The notes under the pieces were generated by a model. The model made no database searches and was not told the DNA's origin. It was given only the letters and a program-made list of their open reading frames with translations. Below, one piece after another: positions 48,754-57,341 of a stretch of DNA of 64,000 nucleotides; the stretch's first letter is position 1; each line of letters opens with the position of its first letter. The position numbers were made by a program, and so were the translations under genes. Origin of the DNA: Rhodoferax lithotrophicus (GTDB lineage: Bacteria; Pseudomonadota; Gammaproteobacteria; Burkholderiales; Burkholderiaceae_C); assembly GCF_019973615.1 (NCBI RefSeq), contig NZ_AP024238.1:1-64000 (forward strand), written 5' to 3'.

Positions 48754-50796
48754 ATGCTTTATCCACAACATTTCGACGTGATCGTCGTTGGCGGTGGCCA
48801 TGCCGGCACCGAAGCCGCGCTGGCGGCGGCCCGTATGGGTTGTAAAACCCTGCTGCTGAGCCACAACATCGAAACCCTCGGGCAGATGAGTTGCAACCCC
48901 AGTATTGGCGGCATTGGCAAGGGCCACCTGGTGAAAGAGGTCGATGCCCTGGGTGGTGCCATGGCGCTGGCGACCGATGAAGGCGGCATTCAGTTCCGCA
49001 TCCTCAATTCTTCCAAGGGTCCGGCGGTGCGGGCCACCCGCGCCCAGGCGGATCGCATCTTGTACAAGGCGGCGATACGCCGTCGTCTGGAAAATCAGCC
49101 CAACTTGTGGCTGTTTCAGCAGGCGGTGGATGACCTGATGGTGGAAGGAGACCGGGTGGTCGGGGCGGTCACGCAGGTCGGTATTCGATTCCGCGCCAGC
49201 ACGGTGGTGCTGACTGCCGGGACATTTCTGGACGGCAAGATTCATGTCGGCCTGAACAACTATGCCGCTGGCCGTGCCGGTGATCCACCCGCCGTGTCTT
49301 TGAGTGCCCGCTTGAAAGAACTCAAACTGCCCCAAGGCCGCCTGAAAACCGGCACACCGCCGCGCATTGATGGCCGCAGTATTGACTTCAGCCAATGCAC
49401 CGAGCAGCCCGGTGATGGCATGCCCGGTGGCATGAGTCCGGTCATGCCGGTGTTCAGCTTCATGGGGCGACCGGAGATGCACCCGCAGCAAATGCCATGC
49501 TGGATCACCCATACCAACGCACACACCCATGAAATCATCCGCAGCGGTTTTGATCGCAGTCCAATGTTCACCGGCAAGATTGAAGGGGTCGGGCCACGCT
49601 ATTGCCCGAGTGTGGAAGACAAGATCAACCGCTTTGCCGACAAAGACAGTCACCAGATTTTTCTGGAACCCGAAGGGCTGACGACCCACGAGTATTACCC
49701 CAACGGCATTTCCACCAGTCTGCCGTTTGACATCCAGTACGCCTTGGTGCGTTCCATGCCGGGGCTGGAAAACGCGCACATTTTGCGGCCTGGTTATGCC
49801 ATTGAATACGATTACTTTGACCCGACACAGCTCAAGAGCAGTTTTGAGACCAAGGTCATCAACGGCCTGTTTTTTGCCGGGCAGATCAACGGCACCACGG
49901 GTTACGAAGAAGCTGCTGCGCAAGGTTTGTTTGCCGGTATCAATGCGGCCTTGCAAGTACGTGCCATGGGGGGCGGAAATGTGCAAGCCTGTGCAGCGGG
50001 CCGTGCGTCTTATGTGGGAGACAGTTGGTTACCGGCACGGGATCAAGCGTATCTGGGTGTGATGGTCGATGACCTGATCACCCAGGGCGTGACCGAGCCC
50101 TACCGCATGTTCACCAGCCGGGCCGAGTTCCGGCTGCAACTGCGGGAAGACAATGCCGATGCCCGTCTGACCGAAGTGGGTCGCCAATTGGGCTTAGTCG
50201 ATGATGTGCGCTGGACGGCATTCAACCAGAAGCGCGACGCTGTTTCACGTGAAACAGAGCGCTTGCGCTCCCTCTGGGTTAACCCCAAGAACCTGGAAAT
50301 CGCCGAGTCTGAGCGGGTGTTGGGCAAGGCCATCGAGCACGAATACAGCCTGGCTGAACTGCTGCGCAGACCGAATGTGAGTTACGACGCGCTGATGTCG
50401 CTGGACGGTGGCAAGTACGCATCTGCTGAATTGCCGGTAGGTGTTTCACGTGAAACAGGTGTACTTTCACCCGAGGCTGCGCAGGCCGCTGCGGTGATCG
50501 AGCAGGTGGAAATAGCGGCCAAATACTCTGGTTATATCGACCGCCAAAAAGACGATGTGTTGCGTGCCGCCCATTATGAAAACCTGAAACTTCCGCAAGA
50601 CCTGGACTACATGCAGGTAAGTGCTTTGAGTATTGAGGCGCGGCAAAAGCTCAACCGGCATCGACCCGAAACACTCGGGCAGGCCTCGCGCATCTCGGGC
50701 ATTACCCCAGCGTCCATTTCGTTGTTGACCATCCATTTGAAGAAAACCAAATTCAAAGGCTTTGATCGGCTGATTTCTGAAAGTGAAGGCCTCTGA
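48754..50796 (+). CDS. mnmG: tRNA uridine-34 5-carboxymethylaminomethyl modification enzyme MnmG
   Basis: MnmG (GidA) with MnmE modifies the wobble uridine of tRNAs. The 680-residue protein starts [29 protein letters not shown], a dinucleotide-binding Rossmann motif, and has the family segments [17 protein letters not shown] and [14 protein letters not shown]. The ATG at 48754 fits the family; a TTG at 48736 has a far better ribosome-binding site (AGGAGG, 9 bases) and would add six residues, so the true start is open. Two perfect parS sites lie inside its coding sequence, and a DnaA box overlaps its first codons. rsmG follows with a 1-base overlap. Confidence 0.96.
   Translation: MLYPQHFDVIVVGGGHAGTEAALAAARMGCKTLLLSHNIETLGQMSCNPSIGGIGKGHLVKEVDALGGAMALATDEGGIQFRILNSSKGPAVRATRAQADRILYKAAIRRRLENQPNLWLFQQAVDDLMVEGDRVVGAVTQVGIRFRASTVVLTAGTFLDGKIHVGLNNYAAGRAGDPPAVSLSARLKELKLPQGRLKTGTPPRIDGRSIDFSQCTEQPGDGMPGGMSPVMPVFSFMGRPEMHPQQMPCWITHTNAHTHEIIRSGFDRSPMFTGKIEGVGPRYCPSVEDKINRFADKDSHQIFLEPEGLTTHEYYPNGISTSLPFDIQYALVRSMPGLENAHILRPGYAIEYDYFDPTQLKSSFETKVINGLFFAGQINGTTGYEEAAAQGLFAGINAALQVRAMGGGNVQACAAGRASYVGDSWLPARDQAYLGVMVDDLITQGVTEPYRMFTSRAEFRLQLREDNADARLTEVGRQLGLVDDVRWTAFNQKRDAVSRETERLRSLWVNPKNLEIAESERVLGKAIEHEYSLAELLRRPNVSYDALMSLDGGKYASAELPVGVSRETGVLSPEAAQAAAVIEQVEIAAKYSGYIDRQKDDVLRAAHYENLKLPQDLDYMQVSALSIEARQKLNRHRPETLGQASRISGITPASISLLTIHLKKTKFKGFDRLISESEGL
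48759..48767 (+). promoter_or_regulatory. DnaA box (TTATCCACA) at the 5' end of mnmG
   Basis: A perfect DnaA box inside codons 2-5 of mnmG. It is a single site without an adjacent AT-rich tract. Its location in an origin-proximal gene is suggestive but may be chance, as the sequence also encodes the conserved YPQ. Confidence 0.5.
50241..50256. promoter_or_regulatory. parS: parS site 1 (inside mnmG)
   Basis: TGTTTCACGTGAAACA, the perfect 16-bp palindromic ParB-binding centromere. It encodes VSRET in MnmG, so protein and centromere are both read from this DNA. Confidence 0.97.
50442..50457. promoter_or_regulatory. parS: parS site 2 (inside mnmG)
   Basis: A second perfect TGTTTCACGTGAAACA, 201 bp after the first, again encoding VSRET. 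Confidence 0.97.
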
Positions 50797-51455
50797 TGCA
50801 AGCCCTTGAACCTCAGTTGCGCAGTGGTCTGACCGCTTTAAATCTGATGCTGACAGAGCCTCAAGTGGCTGCGCTGATGGCGTATCTGGCGCTGATCCAG
50901 AAATGGAACAAGGTCTACAACCTGACGGCCGTGCGTGACCCGCAAGAGATGCTGACGCACCATCTGCTCGACAGTCTGGCCGTGATTGCACCGCTGAAGC
51001 GGCAACTTGAAGCCATGCCGACAGCCCAGGCTGATGGCTGGCGTTTGCTGGATGTGGGTTCTGGAGCTGGTTTGCCGGGTGTGGTGATTGCCATTTGTTG
51101 CCCGGACATTCGGGTCGATTGTGTGGATACGGTAGGCAAAAAAGCCGCCTTCATTCAGCAAGCTGCGATGACGCTCAAGCTTGCCAATTTGCGTGGTGTG
51201 CATGCCCGGGTGGAAAGTTTGACCGAGCCCTACCAGGTGATCTGCTCGCGGGCCTTTGCCTCGTTGCTGGATTTCACTAACTGGTCGCGCCAGACGCTGG
51301 CCGAGCAGGGCGTTTGGATGGGCATGAAGGGTAAGCATCCTGCGGACGAGATTGCCGCGCTGCCATCCAGTGTGGAGGTGTTTCACGTGGAACAACTGGA
51401 AGTTCCGGGTTTGGGTGCAGAGCGTTGCATTGTGTGGATGCGTCGCCCAGGGTAG
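50796..51455 (+). CDS. rsmG: 16S rRNA (guanine-527-N7)-methyltransferase RsmG
   Basis: RsmG (GidB) methylates G527 of 16S rRNA. The 219-residue protein has the SAM-binding motif LLDVGSGAGLPGVV (around residues 86-98) and FDEAQ-like downstream segments (CSRAFASLLDF). The start overlaps the mnmG stop by one base (TGATG). A one-mismatch parS site lies in its 3' part. Confidence 0.95.
   Translation: MQALEPQLRSGLTALNLMLTEPQVAALMAYLALIQKWNKVYNLTAVRDPQEMLTHHLLDSLAVIAPLKRQLEAMPTAQADGWRLLDVGSGAGLPGVVIAICCPDIRVDCVDTVGKKAAFIQQAAMTLKLANLRGVHARVESLTEPYQVICSRAFASLLDFTNWSRQTLAEQGVWMGMKGKHPADEIAALPSSVEVFHVEQLEVPGLGAERCIVWMRRPG
51379..51394. promoter_or_regulatory. parS: parS-like site 3 (inside rsmG, one mismatch)
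   Basis: TGTTTCACGTGGAACA differs from the consensus at one position of the right arm. It should still be bound by ParB, perhaps more weakly. Confidence 0.85.
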
Positions 51456-51595
51456 ATTTCAAGTAGCTATGGAATTACAAAAGCCAGCACGTTAAGCGAG
51501 CACTTTTCACGTTACCTGCTCCCCCGTTTTCTGGTAACGTAAACTCCACGCCTGCGCCCGGCTATCGTTCGGGCTAACCTCCAGGACCATTCCCT

Positions 51596-52210
51596 ATGCT
51601 CGGTATCACCGACTACGCTACTTTCGTCGTCACCGTACTTGTCTTTCTGCTGATCCCAGGTCCAGGTAATCTGGCGCTAATCACCTCGACCAGCAAGGGC
51701 GGTGTGCGGGGTGGTTTGGCGGCTACCTTGGGGGTGATCCTGGGTGACCAGGTGTTGATGTGGTCGGCGGTGGCCGGTGTGGCCGCGTTGCTGGCAGCTT
51801 ACCCAAATGCTTTTAGTGCGGTGCAATGGCTGGGTGCTGGCTACCTGGCTTGGCTAGGCGCCAAGATGCTGCTGGCCAAACCTGGTACGACACCTGTTTT
51901 GAACATCAAGCCACATCACTACCTGAAGCAGGCGCTGATGATCACCTTGCTCAATCCCAAAGCGATTCTGTTCTACATGGCTTTTTTCCCGCTGTTTGTT
52001 GACCCGGTGCGTCAGCAAGGTCTGATCACCTATGCCTTCATGGCTGCCACCATTGCCATGTTGACCTTTCTGTACGGTGTCACATCCACTTTGTTAACCC
52101 ATTTTTTGGCCGAAAAAGTTCGTGCCAATCCAGTGATTTCACGGGTGCTGGAAAAAGTTGCGGGTCTGTTTTTGATTGGTTTTGGTATCAAGTTGGCAGT
52201 GTCCCGCTAG
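51596..52210 (+). CDS. LysE/RhtB-family amino acid exporter
   Basis: The 204-residue inner-membrane protein has about six hydrophobic helices. It starts with the family's TFVVTVLVFLLIPGPGNLALITST, then GLAATLGVILGDQVLM and GAGYLAWLGAKMLL. The family exports amino acids or related compounds, with unknown substrate here. It lies between rsmG and parA but is probably functionally unrelated to segregation. Confidence 0.88.
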   Translation: MLGITDYATFVVTVLVFLLIPGPGNLALITSTSKGGVRGGLAATLGVILGDQVLMWSAVAGVAALLAAYPNAFSAVQWLGAGYLAWLGAKMLLAKPGTTPVLNIKPHHYLKQALMITLLNPKAILFYMAFFPLFVDPVRQQGLITYAFMAATIAMLTFLYGVTSTLLTHFLAEKVRANPVISRVLEKVAGLFLIGFGIKLAVSR

Positions 52211-52242
52211 CGTAACGTCCGCGTCTGGTTTGTAAGGGTAGG

Positions 52243-52258
52243 TGTTTCACGTGAAACA
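52243..52258. promoter_or_regulatory. parS: parS site 4 (before parA)
   Basis: A perfect TGTTTCACGTGAAACA, 42 bases before the parA ATG, placed to allow both centromere function and ParB control of the parAB promoter. Confidence 0.97.
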
Positions 52259-52299
52259 CTGATGTGTCTGATTTTCTTTTTTTCTCTGAGTCCGTACCT

Positions 52300-53076
52300 A
52301 TGGCCAAAATATTTTGTGTTGCCAATCAAAAAGGTGGTGTTGGCAAAACCACGACCACAGTCAATCTGGCTGCTGGTTTGGCCAAGGTGGGGCAACGGGT
52401 GTTGATGGTTGACCTGGACCCGCAGGGTAATGCCACCATGGGCTCAGGTGTGGATAAACGCAAGTTGGAACTCAGTGTGTATGACGTGCTGCTGGAGACC
52501 GCCACCGTGGCGCAGGCCAGGGTGCAAAGTGCCAAACTGGTGGATGCCGGGTGTGGTTATGACATTTTGGGAGCCAACCGCGAATTGGCGGGCGCCGAAG
52601 TGGAGATGGTGGAGCTTGAGCGCCGGGAAAAACGCCTGAAAACCGCATTGGTACAGGTAGATGCTGAATACGACTTCGTGTTGATTGATTGCCCACCCAG
52701 CCTGTCCATGCTTACCCTCAACGGCCTGTGCTGTGCCCATGGCGTGATCGTGCCCATGCAGTGTGAATACTTTGCGCTCGAAGGCTTGGCTGATCTGGTC
52801 AACACCATCAAGCAGGTACATGCCAACCTGAACAAAGACCTCTCCATCATCGGTCTGCTGCGCGTCATGTTTGACCCGCGTATCACCTTGCAGCAACAAG
52901 TCAGTGAGCAGCTCAAGGAGCGCTTTGGTGACAAGGTTTTCAACACCGTGATTCCGCGCAACGTGCGCTTGGCCGAAGCGCCCAGCTACGGTGTTCCGGG
53001 GGTGGTGTTTGATGCCTCATCCAAAGGGGCACAGGCTTTTCTGGCTTTTGCCCAGGAAATGGTTGCCCGTATTTAA
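52300..53076 (+). CDS. parA: Chromosome-partitioning ATPase ParA (Soj)
   Basis: ParA drives movement of ParB-parS complexes along the nucleoid. The 258-residue protein has the deviant Walker [15 protein letters not shown] (around residues 10-23), Walker A' VLMVDLDPQGNAT and Walker B VLIDCPPSLSML. The ATG at 52300 gives the family start MAKIFCVANQ. A perfect parS lies just upstream. parB is not adjacent: an RBBP9-like hydrolase gene lies between them. Confidence 0.96.
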   Translation: MAKIFCVANQKGGVGKTTTTVNLAAGLAKVGQRVLMVDLDPQGNATMGSGVDKRKLELSVYDVLLETATVAQARVQSAKLVDAGCGYDILGANRELAGAEVEMVELERREKRLKTALVQVDAEYDFVLIDCPPSLSMLTLNGLCCAHGVIVPMQCEYFALEGLADLVNTIKQVHANLNKDLSIIGLLRVMFDPRITLQQQVSEQLKERFGDKVFNTVIPRNVRLAEAPSYGVPGVVFDASSKGAQAFLAFAQEMVARI

Positions 53077-53087
53077 AAAATAGATGT

Positions 53088-53143
53088 CAAATCAACCTGT
53101 AGCGCAGATTCAAAAAGCCTGAGTAGCTATCAAAAATAGAGTT
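53088..53143. repeat. Palindromic intergenic repeat, copy F (degenerate)
   Basis: On the minus strand it reads CTATTTTTGATAGCTACT, a diverged spacer, then GCGCTACAGGTTGATTT. The GCGCTACAGG arm and TAGCTACT are recognisable. It fills most of the gap between parA and the hydrolase gene. Confidence 0.6.
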
Positions 53144-53695
53144 ATGAACCCACCCCAAATTCTCATCTTGCCAGGTTGGCAAAACTCTGGCCCCCAGCAC
53201 TGGCAAAGCCTTTGGCAGGAACAGTTGGGCTACCAGCGGGTGGAGCAGCATGACTGGCTGCGTCCGTTGCGCGGCGACTGGATTGCCCGCCTGGAAGACG
53301 TGGTGCTGTCCACCCCAACGCCGGTGGTGCTGGTGGCGCACAGCCTGGGTTGCCAGCTGGTCGCCGCCTGGGCCGCACACTCCCAAAATACCCAGCGTGT
53401 ACAGGCGGCCTTGCTGGTGGCTCCTGGTGATGTGGAGCGTGCTGAATTACGCCCCTTGCTGACCAGTTGGTCACCCGTGGTCCGGCAGCGCCTGCCCTTT
53501 GCCAGCACGCTGGTGGCCAGCCACAACGACCCCTATTGCAGTTTTGAGCGTGCCCAGGGCTTTGCCCAGGCGTGGGGAGCCGATCTGGTGGATGCGGGTG
53601 AGCTGGGCCACATCAACGTAGATTCAGGCCTGGGTGATTGGCCCCAGGGGCAGGCGCTGCTTGATGCGCTGCTCAATCCGCTTATTCATCGTTAA
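53144..53695 (+). CDS. RBBP9/YdeN-family alpha/beta hydrolase
   Basis: The 183-residue serine hydrolase has the opening LILPGWQNSGPQHWQSLWQ, the nucleophile motif AHSLGC and the later GELGHIN with the catalytic His. Its substrate is unknown; it lies between parA and parB and may simply be part of a conserved local order. GAGTTATG precedes the start. Confidence 0.88.
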   Translation: MNPPQILILPGWQNSGPQHWQSLWQEQLGYQRVEQHDWLRPLRGDWIARLEDVVLSTPTPVVLVAHSLGCQLVAAWAAHSQNTQRVQAALLVAPGDVERAELRPLLTSWSPVVRQRLPFASTLVASHNDPYCSFERAQGFAQAWGADLVDAGELGHINVDSGLGDWPQGQALLDALLNPLIHR

Positions 53696-53710
53696 CGGAG
53701 GAATCAACAC

Positions 53711-54715
53711 ATGGTCACCAAAAAACTCAAAGGACTGGGCCGCGGGCTGGAGGCGCTGCTGGGCCCGACAGTGGATGAATCCTTGGGCGAACAAGGTGCG
53801 AGCGCGATGGCTGCCAACAGCGGCGTGCCGTCTGAATTGCTGCTCACCGACATGGTGGCTGGCCAATACCAGCCCCGCACACGTATGGACGAGGGTGCAC
53901 TTTACGAGCTGGCCGAGTCGATCAAAGTGCAGGGCATCATGCAGCCGATTCTGGTGCGCCGCTTGAGTGATGCCGATGCCGAACTCAAACGCAGTCAACA
54001 GTCGCCTGATTTTGCCGGGGGCACCAGTGGTGGTGGCGCAGTGCGCCCGGTCTACGAAATCATTGCCGGCGAGCGGCGCTTTCGGGCCGCCAAATTGGCC
54101 GGGCTGGACAGTGTGCCGGTGCTGGTGCGCGACGTGCCCAACGAGGCCGCTGCGGCCATGGCACTCATCGAAAACATCCAGCGCGAAGACCTCAATCCGC
54201 TGGAGGAAGCACAAGGTGTGCAGCGCCTGATCAAGGAATTTGGCCTGACCCATGAGACCGCGGCACAAGCCGTTGGGCGCTCACGCAGTGCCACCAGCAA
54301 CTTGTTGCGGCTGCTTAATCTGGCTGAGCCGGTGCAAACCATGCTGATGGCCGGGGATGTGGACATGGGCCATGCGCGTGCCTTGCTGAGTCTGGATCGC
54401 GCCACACAAATTACAGCAGCCAATCAAATCACGGCCAAAAAAATGTCGGTGCGCGAGGCGGAAAGTCTGGTGAAAAAGCTGGGGGCCGAATTCTCGTTGG
54501 TGGCCAGCAAACCGAAACAGGACAAGTCGCGCGACCTCAAGCGTGTGGAAGAAGAACTCTCTGACCTGTTGATGGCCCAGGTCGAAGTGCGCGTCAAAAA
54601 GCGCGTCAAACGCGCCGGGCGTATGGATGAAATGGGTGAACTCAGCATCCAGTTTGGTTCGCTGGATGAACTCAATGGCCTGATTGAGAAATTGCGCGCA
54701 ACGTGTTCTGCCTGA
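53711..54715 (+). CDS. parB: Chromosome-partitioning protein ParB
   Basis: ParB is a CTPase clamp that loads at parS. The 334-residue protein has the N-terminal KGLGRGLEALLG, the ParB/Srx-type segment QYQPRTRMDEGALYELAESIKVQGIMQPILVR with the CTP-binding GERRFRAAKLAG, a helix-turn-helix (LTHETAAQAVGRSRSATSNLLRLL) and a C-terminal dimerisation domain. A short insertion (ADAELKRSQQSPDFAGGTSGGGAVRP) interrupts the CTP-binding domain around residues 85-115. Four parS sites lie within 3.5 kb upstream. GGAGGAA precedes the ATG. Confidence 0.96.
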   Translation: MVTKKLKGLGRGLEALLGPTVDESLGEQGASAMAANSGVPSELLLTDMVAGQYQPRTRMDEGALYELAESIKVQGIMQPILVRRLSDADAELKRSQQSPDFAGGTSGGGAVRPVYEIIAGERRFRAAKLAGLDSVPVLVRDVPNEAAAAMALIENIQREDLNPLEEAQGVQRLIKEFGLTHETAAQAVGRSRSATSNLLRLLNLAEPVQTMLMAGDVDMGHARALLSLDRATQITAANQITAKKMSVREAESLVKKLGAEFSLVASKPKQDKSRDLKRVEEELSDLLMAQVEVRVKKRVKRAGRMDEMGELSIQFGSLDELNGLIEKLRATCSA

Positions 54716-54763
54716 GTACGGAAAAGCCACCACGGCATCGGTGGATGTGGTGGTGAATGGGGT

Positions 54764-55546
54764 GTGTTGGCCGTGCTGACGATCCTCACAAAACCCTGGG
54801 CCAGATTTTTGCGCCTGACTTGGCCATTGCCTGCGGTCTTCGTCTGGGGTGCTGGCTGGGCACTGTTTGGGGGGCTTCTGCGCTGGGGACTGTCGTTTGA
54901 GTGGGCGCTGGGTCTGGCCAGCACGCTGGGCATGGTGGCCAGTCTGTTGGGCTCTACCTGGTGGCGCCGACTGATGATGGCGTTGGGTTTCCCGCTGTCT
55001 TTGCTGTTCACCCAGGCTGCGACCTTGCCCGCCTGGGTGTGGTTGCTGCCGTTGTTGGTGCTGTTGTTGATTTACCCGCTGAATGCCTGGCGCGATGCGC
55101 CTTTGTTTCCAACGCCACTTGCTGCGCTCAAAGGTCTTGAAACCCTTGTGCTGTTTGCGCCAGGTGCTCTGATTTTGGATGCGGGATGTGGTCTGGGTGA
55201 TGGTTTGAAAGCCTTGCGTGGTGTCTACCCCCAGGCGCATTTGCAGGGCTTGGAGTGGAGCTGGCCACTGCGTGCAGCATGTGCCTTGCGCTGCCCGTGG
55301 GCACAGGTGCGTCAAGGTGATATTTGGCAAGCCGATTGGTCTGGTTACGACATGGTTTACCTGTTTCAGCGGCCTGAGAGTATGCCGCGTGCGCTGGCCA
55401 AGGCCCATGCTGAATTAAAACCTGGTGCATGGCTGGTGAGTCTGGAATTTGAAGCCACCGGATTCAAACCTTTTGCCGTGTTACGAACTCTGGCAGACAA
55501 ACCGGTGTGGGTGTACCGGATGCCGTCGGCCGATCCACAGCTCTAA
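54764..55546 (+). CDS. Membrane-anchored class I SAM-dependent methyltransferase
   Basis: The 260-residue protein has four hydrophobic helices in the first 105 residues (FVWGAGWALFGGLLRWGLSF, LGLASTLGMVASLLGST, MALGFPLSLLFTQAA, VWLLPLLVLLLIYPL), followed by a methyltransferase domain with motif I LILDAGCGLGDGL (around residue 143) and LQGLEWSWPL. The substrate is unknown. GTG is used as the start, preceded by a weak ribosome-binding site. It follows parB after 48 bp and ends at a bidirectional terminator. Confidence 0.8.
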   Translation: MLAVLTILTKPWARFLRLTWPLPAVFVWGAGWALFGGLLRWGLSFEWALGLASTLGMVASLLGSTWWRRLMMALGFPLSLLFTQAATLPAWVWLLPLLVLLLIYPLNAWRDAPLFPTPLAALKGLETLVLFAPGALILDAGCGLGDGLKALRGVYPQAHLQGLEWSWPLRAACALRCPWAQVRQGDIWQADWSGYDMVYLFQRPESMPRALAKAHAELKPGAWLVSLEFEATGFKPFAVLRTLADKPVWVYRMPSADPQL

Positions 55547-55552
55547 AAGTAC

Positions 55553-55586
55553 AAAAGGCTGGGGACGCGAACGTCCCCAGCCTTTT
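55553..55586. terminator. Bidirectional rho-independent terminator
   Basis: AAAAGGCTGGGGACG (55553-55567) and CGTCCCCAGCCTTTT (55572-55586) form a perfect 15-bp stem with a CGAA tetraloop. It has A- and T-runs on both sides and separates the convergent methyltransferase and repeat-protein genes. Confidence 0.93.
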
Positions 55587-55608
55587 GCTGGATTGGTGTG
55601 TGGACGGA

Positions 55609-56307
55609 TTAGACGGCAGGCGTAGTTGCTGCAGGTGTGGTTGCTGCAGGTGTGGTTGCTGCAGGTGTAGTTGCTGCAGGTGTAGTTGCTGCAGGTGTAG
55701 TTGCTGCAGGTGTAGTTGCTGCAGGTGTGGTTGCTGCAGGTGTGGTCGCTGCAGGTGTGGTCGCTGCAGGTGTGGTTGCTGCAGGTGTGGTCGCTGCAGG
55801 TGTGGTCGCTGCAGGTGTGGTCGCTGCAGGTGTGGTCGCTGCAGGTGTGGTCGCGCTACCCGCACTTGGGGTGGTTGTACCTGGTGTCACTACGGGCGTT
55901 GCAGGTGTGGTTGCACCAGCGGCTGGGGTTGCTGGAGCGGCTGGGGTTGCTGGAGTTGCTGGAGTTGCTGGAGTTGCTGGAGTTGCTGGAGTTGCTGGAG
56001 TTGCCGCTGTACGATGTTTTTCTCCTTTCTCACCTTGTTCGCCTTGCTCAGAGCGACCTTCTGATTTGGACGAGCGACCCTCAGACTTGCTGCCCGCATT
56101 CGCCCCGGCGTTTGAACCTGCAGAACCTGAACCTGCAGAACCTGCGCCTGCAGAGCTGCCGTGTGACTCGCCATGTGAGCCACCGTTGGAGTTGCCATGT
56201 GAGCCACCACCATGACCACCGCCATCTTTGGCCAATGCAGCCAATGGGTTAGCCAGAACAAAAGTGGCGATAAAGGTAGCGAGTGCAAGGTGTTTGAAGT
56301 TAGCCAT
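55609..56307 (-). CDS. Secreted low-complexity repeat protein (TPAAT repeats)
   Basis: No family is recognised. The 232-residue precursor has a clear signal peptide (residues 1-26, ending LAALA-K), a Gly/His/Ser-rich segment (DGGGHGGGSHGNSNGG), a charged stretch (residues 75-98), then two repeat arrays: six or more ATP triplets and sixteen copies of the pentapeptide TPAAT. The second array is the 15-bp minisatellite at 55616-55855 read on this strand. The C-terminus is Ala/Thr/Pro-only and probably extended or glycosylated. Other long reading frames across the same repeat exist because 15 is a multiple of 3 and are rejected. Confidence 0.75.
   Translation of the reverse strand: MANFKHLALATFIATFVLANPLAALAKDGGGHGGGSHGNSNGGSHGESHGSSAGAGSAGSGSAGSNAGANAGSKSEGRSSKSEGRSEQGEQGEKGEKHRTAATPATPATPATPATPATPATPAAPATPAAGATTPATPVVTPGTTTPSAGSATTPAATTPAATTPAATTPAATTPAATTPAATTPAATTPAATTPAATTPAATTPAATTPAATTPAATTPAATTPAATTPAV
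55616..55855. repeat. Minisatellite, 16 units of 15 bp
   Basis: Units of GCAGGTGTGGTTGCT with small variants (T/C at one position, A/G at another) follow without a gap from 55616 to 55855. Being a multiple of three, gain or loss of units keeps the reading frame of the secreted protein. The variant pattern (runs of identical units) suggests recent slippage or unequal exchange. Confidence 0.95.
55952..56005. repeat. Six-unit 9-bp tandem repeat
   Basis: GGAGTTGCT occurs six times in tandem (the last unit ends GCC), encoding Ala-Thr-Pro repeats on the minus strand. It lies in the same gene as the minisatellite and evolves in the same frame-preserving way. Confidence 0.9.
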
Positions 56308-56456
56308 GTGAGTTTCTCCAGAAAGTTAAGAAAGGAAAGTTTGAACAATCATGTGTGTGATTATTTCCCACACATGGCGGCAAGTATAGGCTTTATTTTT
56401 GGACTTTGAAACTATTTTGTGTAACTTTTTCCCACGTTAGTGATACATTTAAGCCC

Positions 56457-57341
56457 ATGCTAAGTTCTGACTCCACTTCTGCCAGCCCCTCGCCAGCGCT
56501 TGCGCGCGCCTTGCGGGCCGCGTTGCGCCCACTGATCAAGGTGATGTTGGCCCAGGGGGTGACCTTGCCCTACCTGACCGAGTTGATCAAAAGTTTGATG
56601 GTGGACGTGGCCCAGACCGATTTCCCTCTGGAGAACAAAGCCCCGACGGACAGCCGTATCAGTTTGATGACCGGTGTACACCGCAAAGATGTCAGCCGTT
56701 TGCGGGATCAGCTTCAATCCAATACCGATCACACGCCAAGAGCAGTATCCCTGGGGGCGCAGTTGGTGGCGGTTTGGGTTGGTTCGTCTCCATACCTGGA
56801 CCCTCAAGGCGAACCCCTGCCATTGCCGCGTTTTGTCAGTGAAGGCGGTGAGTTGTCCTTTGAGGCGCTGGTAGCCAGCGTCAACAGTGATATCCGGTCA
56901 CGCGTGGTGCTGGATGAATGGCTTCGCCTGGGTGTGGTGCATTTTGACGAAGCCCACCGGGTGTGCCTGAACACCCAAGCCTTTGTACCCAGTGAGGGTT
57001 TTGAAGAAAAAGCCTTCTACTTTGGCCATAACCTGCACGACCATGCCGCTGCCGCCGCACACAACCTATTGGGTGGCGTGCCGATGATGGAGCGCAGTGT
57101 GCAGTACGACGCGCTCAGTCCGGCATCCATCGCACTCCTGGCGAAACAGTCTCAAGACATGGGCATGAAGGCCTTGTTGGCGGTCAACAAAACGGCGCTG
57201 GCTGCCGAGCAGCGGGATGCATCCTCCGATGCGCCGCGCCAACGCATGACCTTTGGCGTGTATTTCTATACCGAACCCATGCCCAAAGCATCCGCACCAG
57301 CGACAGCTTCAGAAGACCTTAAGAACACCGCGTCATCATGA
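56457..57341 (+). CDS. DUF6502-family protein
   Basis: The 294-residue soluble protein has an N-terminal helical part (RALRAALRPLIKVMLAQGVTLPYLTELIKSLMVDVA), then MTGVHRKDVSRLRDQL, which resembles a DNA-binding helix-turn-helix. The family (DUF6502) is of unknown function. The start at 56457 gives MLSSDSTS. It overlaps the next gene by 4 bp (ATGA), so the two are translationally coupled. Confidence 0.75.
   Translation: MLSSDSTSASPSPALARALRAALRPLIKVMLAQGVTLPYLTELIKSLMVDVAQTDFPLENKAPTDSRISLMTGVHRKDVSRLRDQLQSNTDHTPRAVSLGAQLVAVWVGSSPYLDPQGEPLPLPRFVSEGGELSFEALVASVNSDIRSRVVLDEWLRLGVVHFDEAHRVCLNTQAFVPSEGFEEKAFYFGHNLHDHAAAAAHNLLGGVPMMERSVQYDALSPASIALLAKQSQDMGMKALLAVNKTALAAEQRDASSDAPRQRMTFGVYFYTEPMPKASAPATASEDLKNTASS

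Noticed and set aside
48745..49986. Long minus-strand frame inside mnmG
   Set aside because: Antisense shadow of mnmG; no start signal or family match.
51462..51520. Possible seventh copy of the palindromic repeat after rsmG
   Set aside because: Only AGTAGCTAT and a weak GCACGTTAAGCGAGC are recognisable; too diverged to list as a repeat copy.
55464..56252. Several long open frames on both strands across the 15-bp minisatellite
   Set aside because: The unit length is a multiple of three and lacks stops in any frame, so all six frames stay open. Only the minus-strand frame has a signal peptide, sensible start and composition beyond the repeat.
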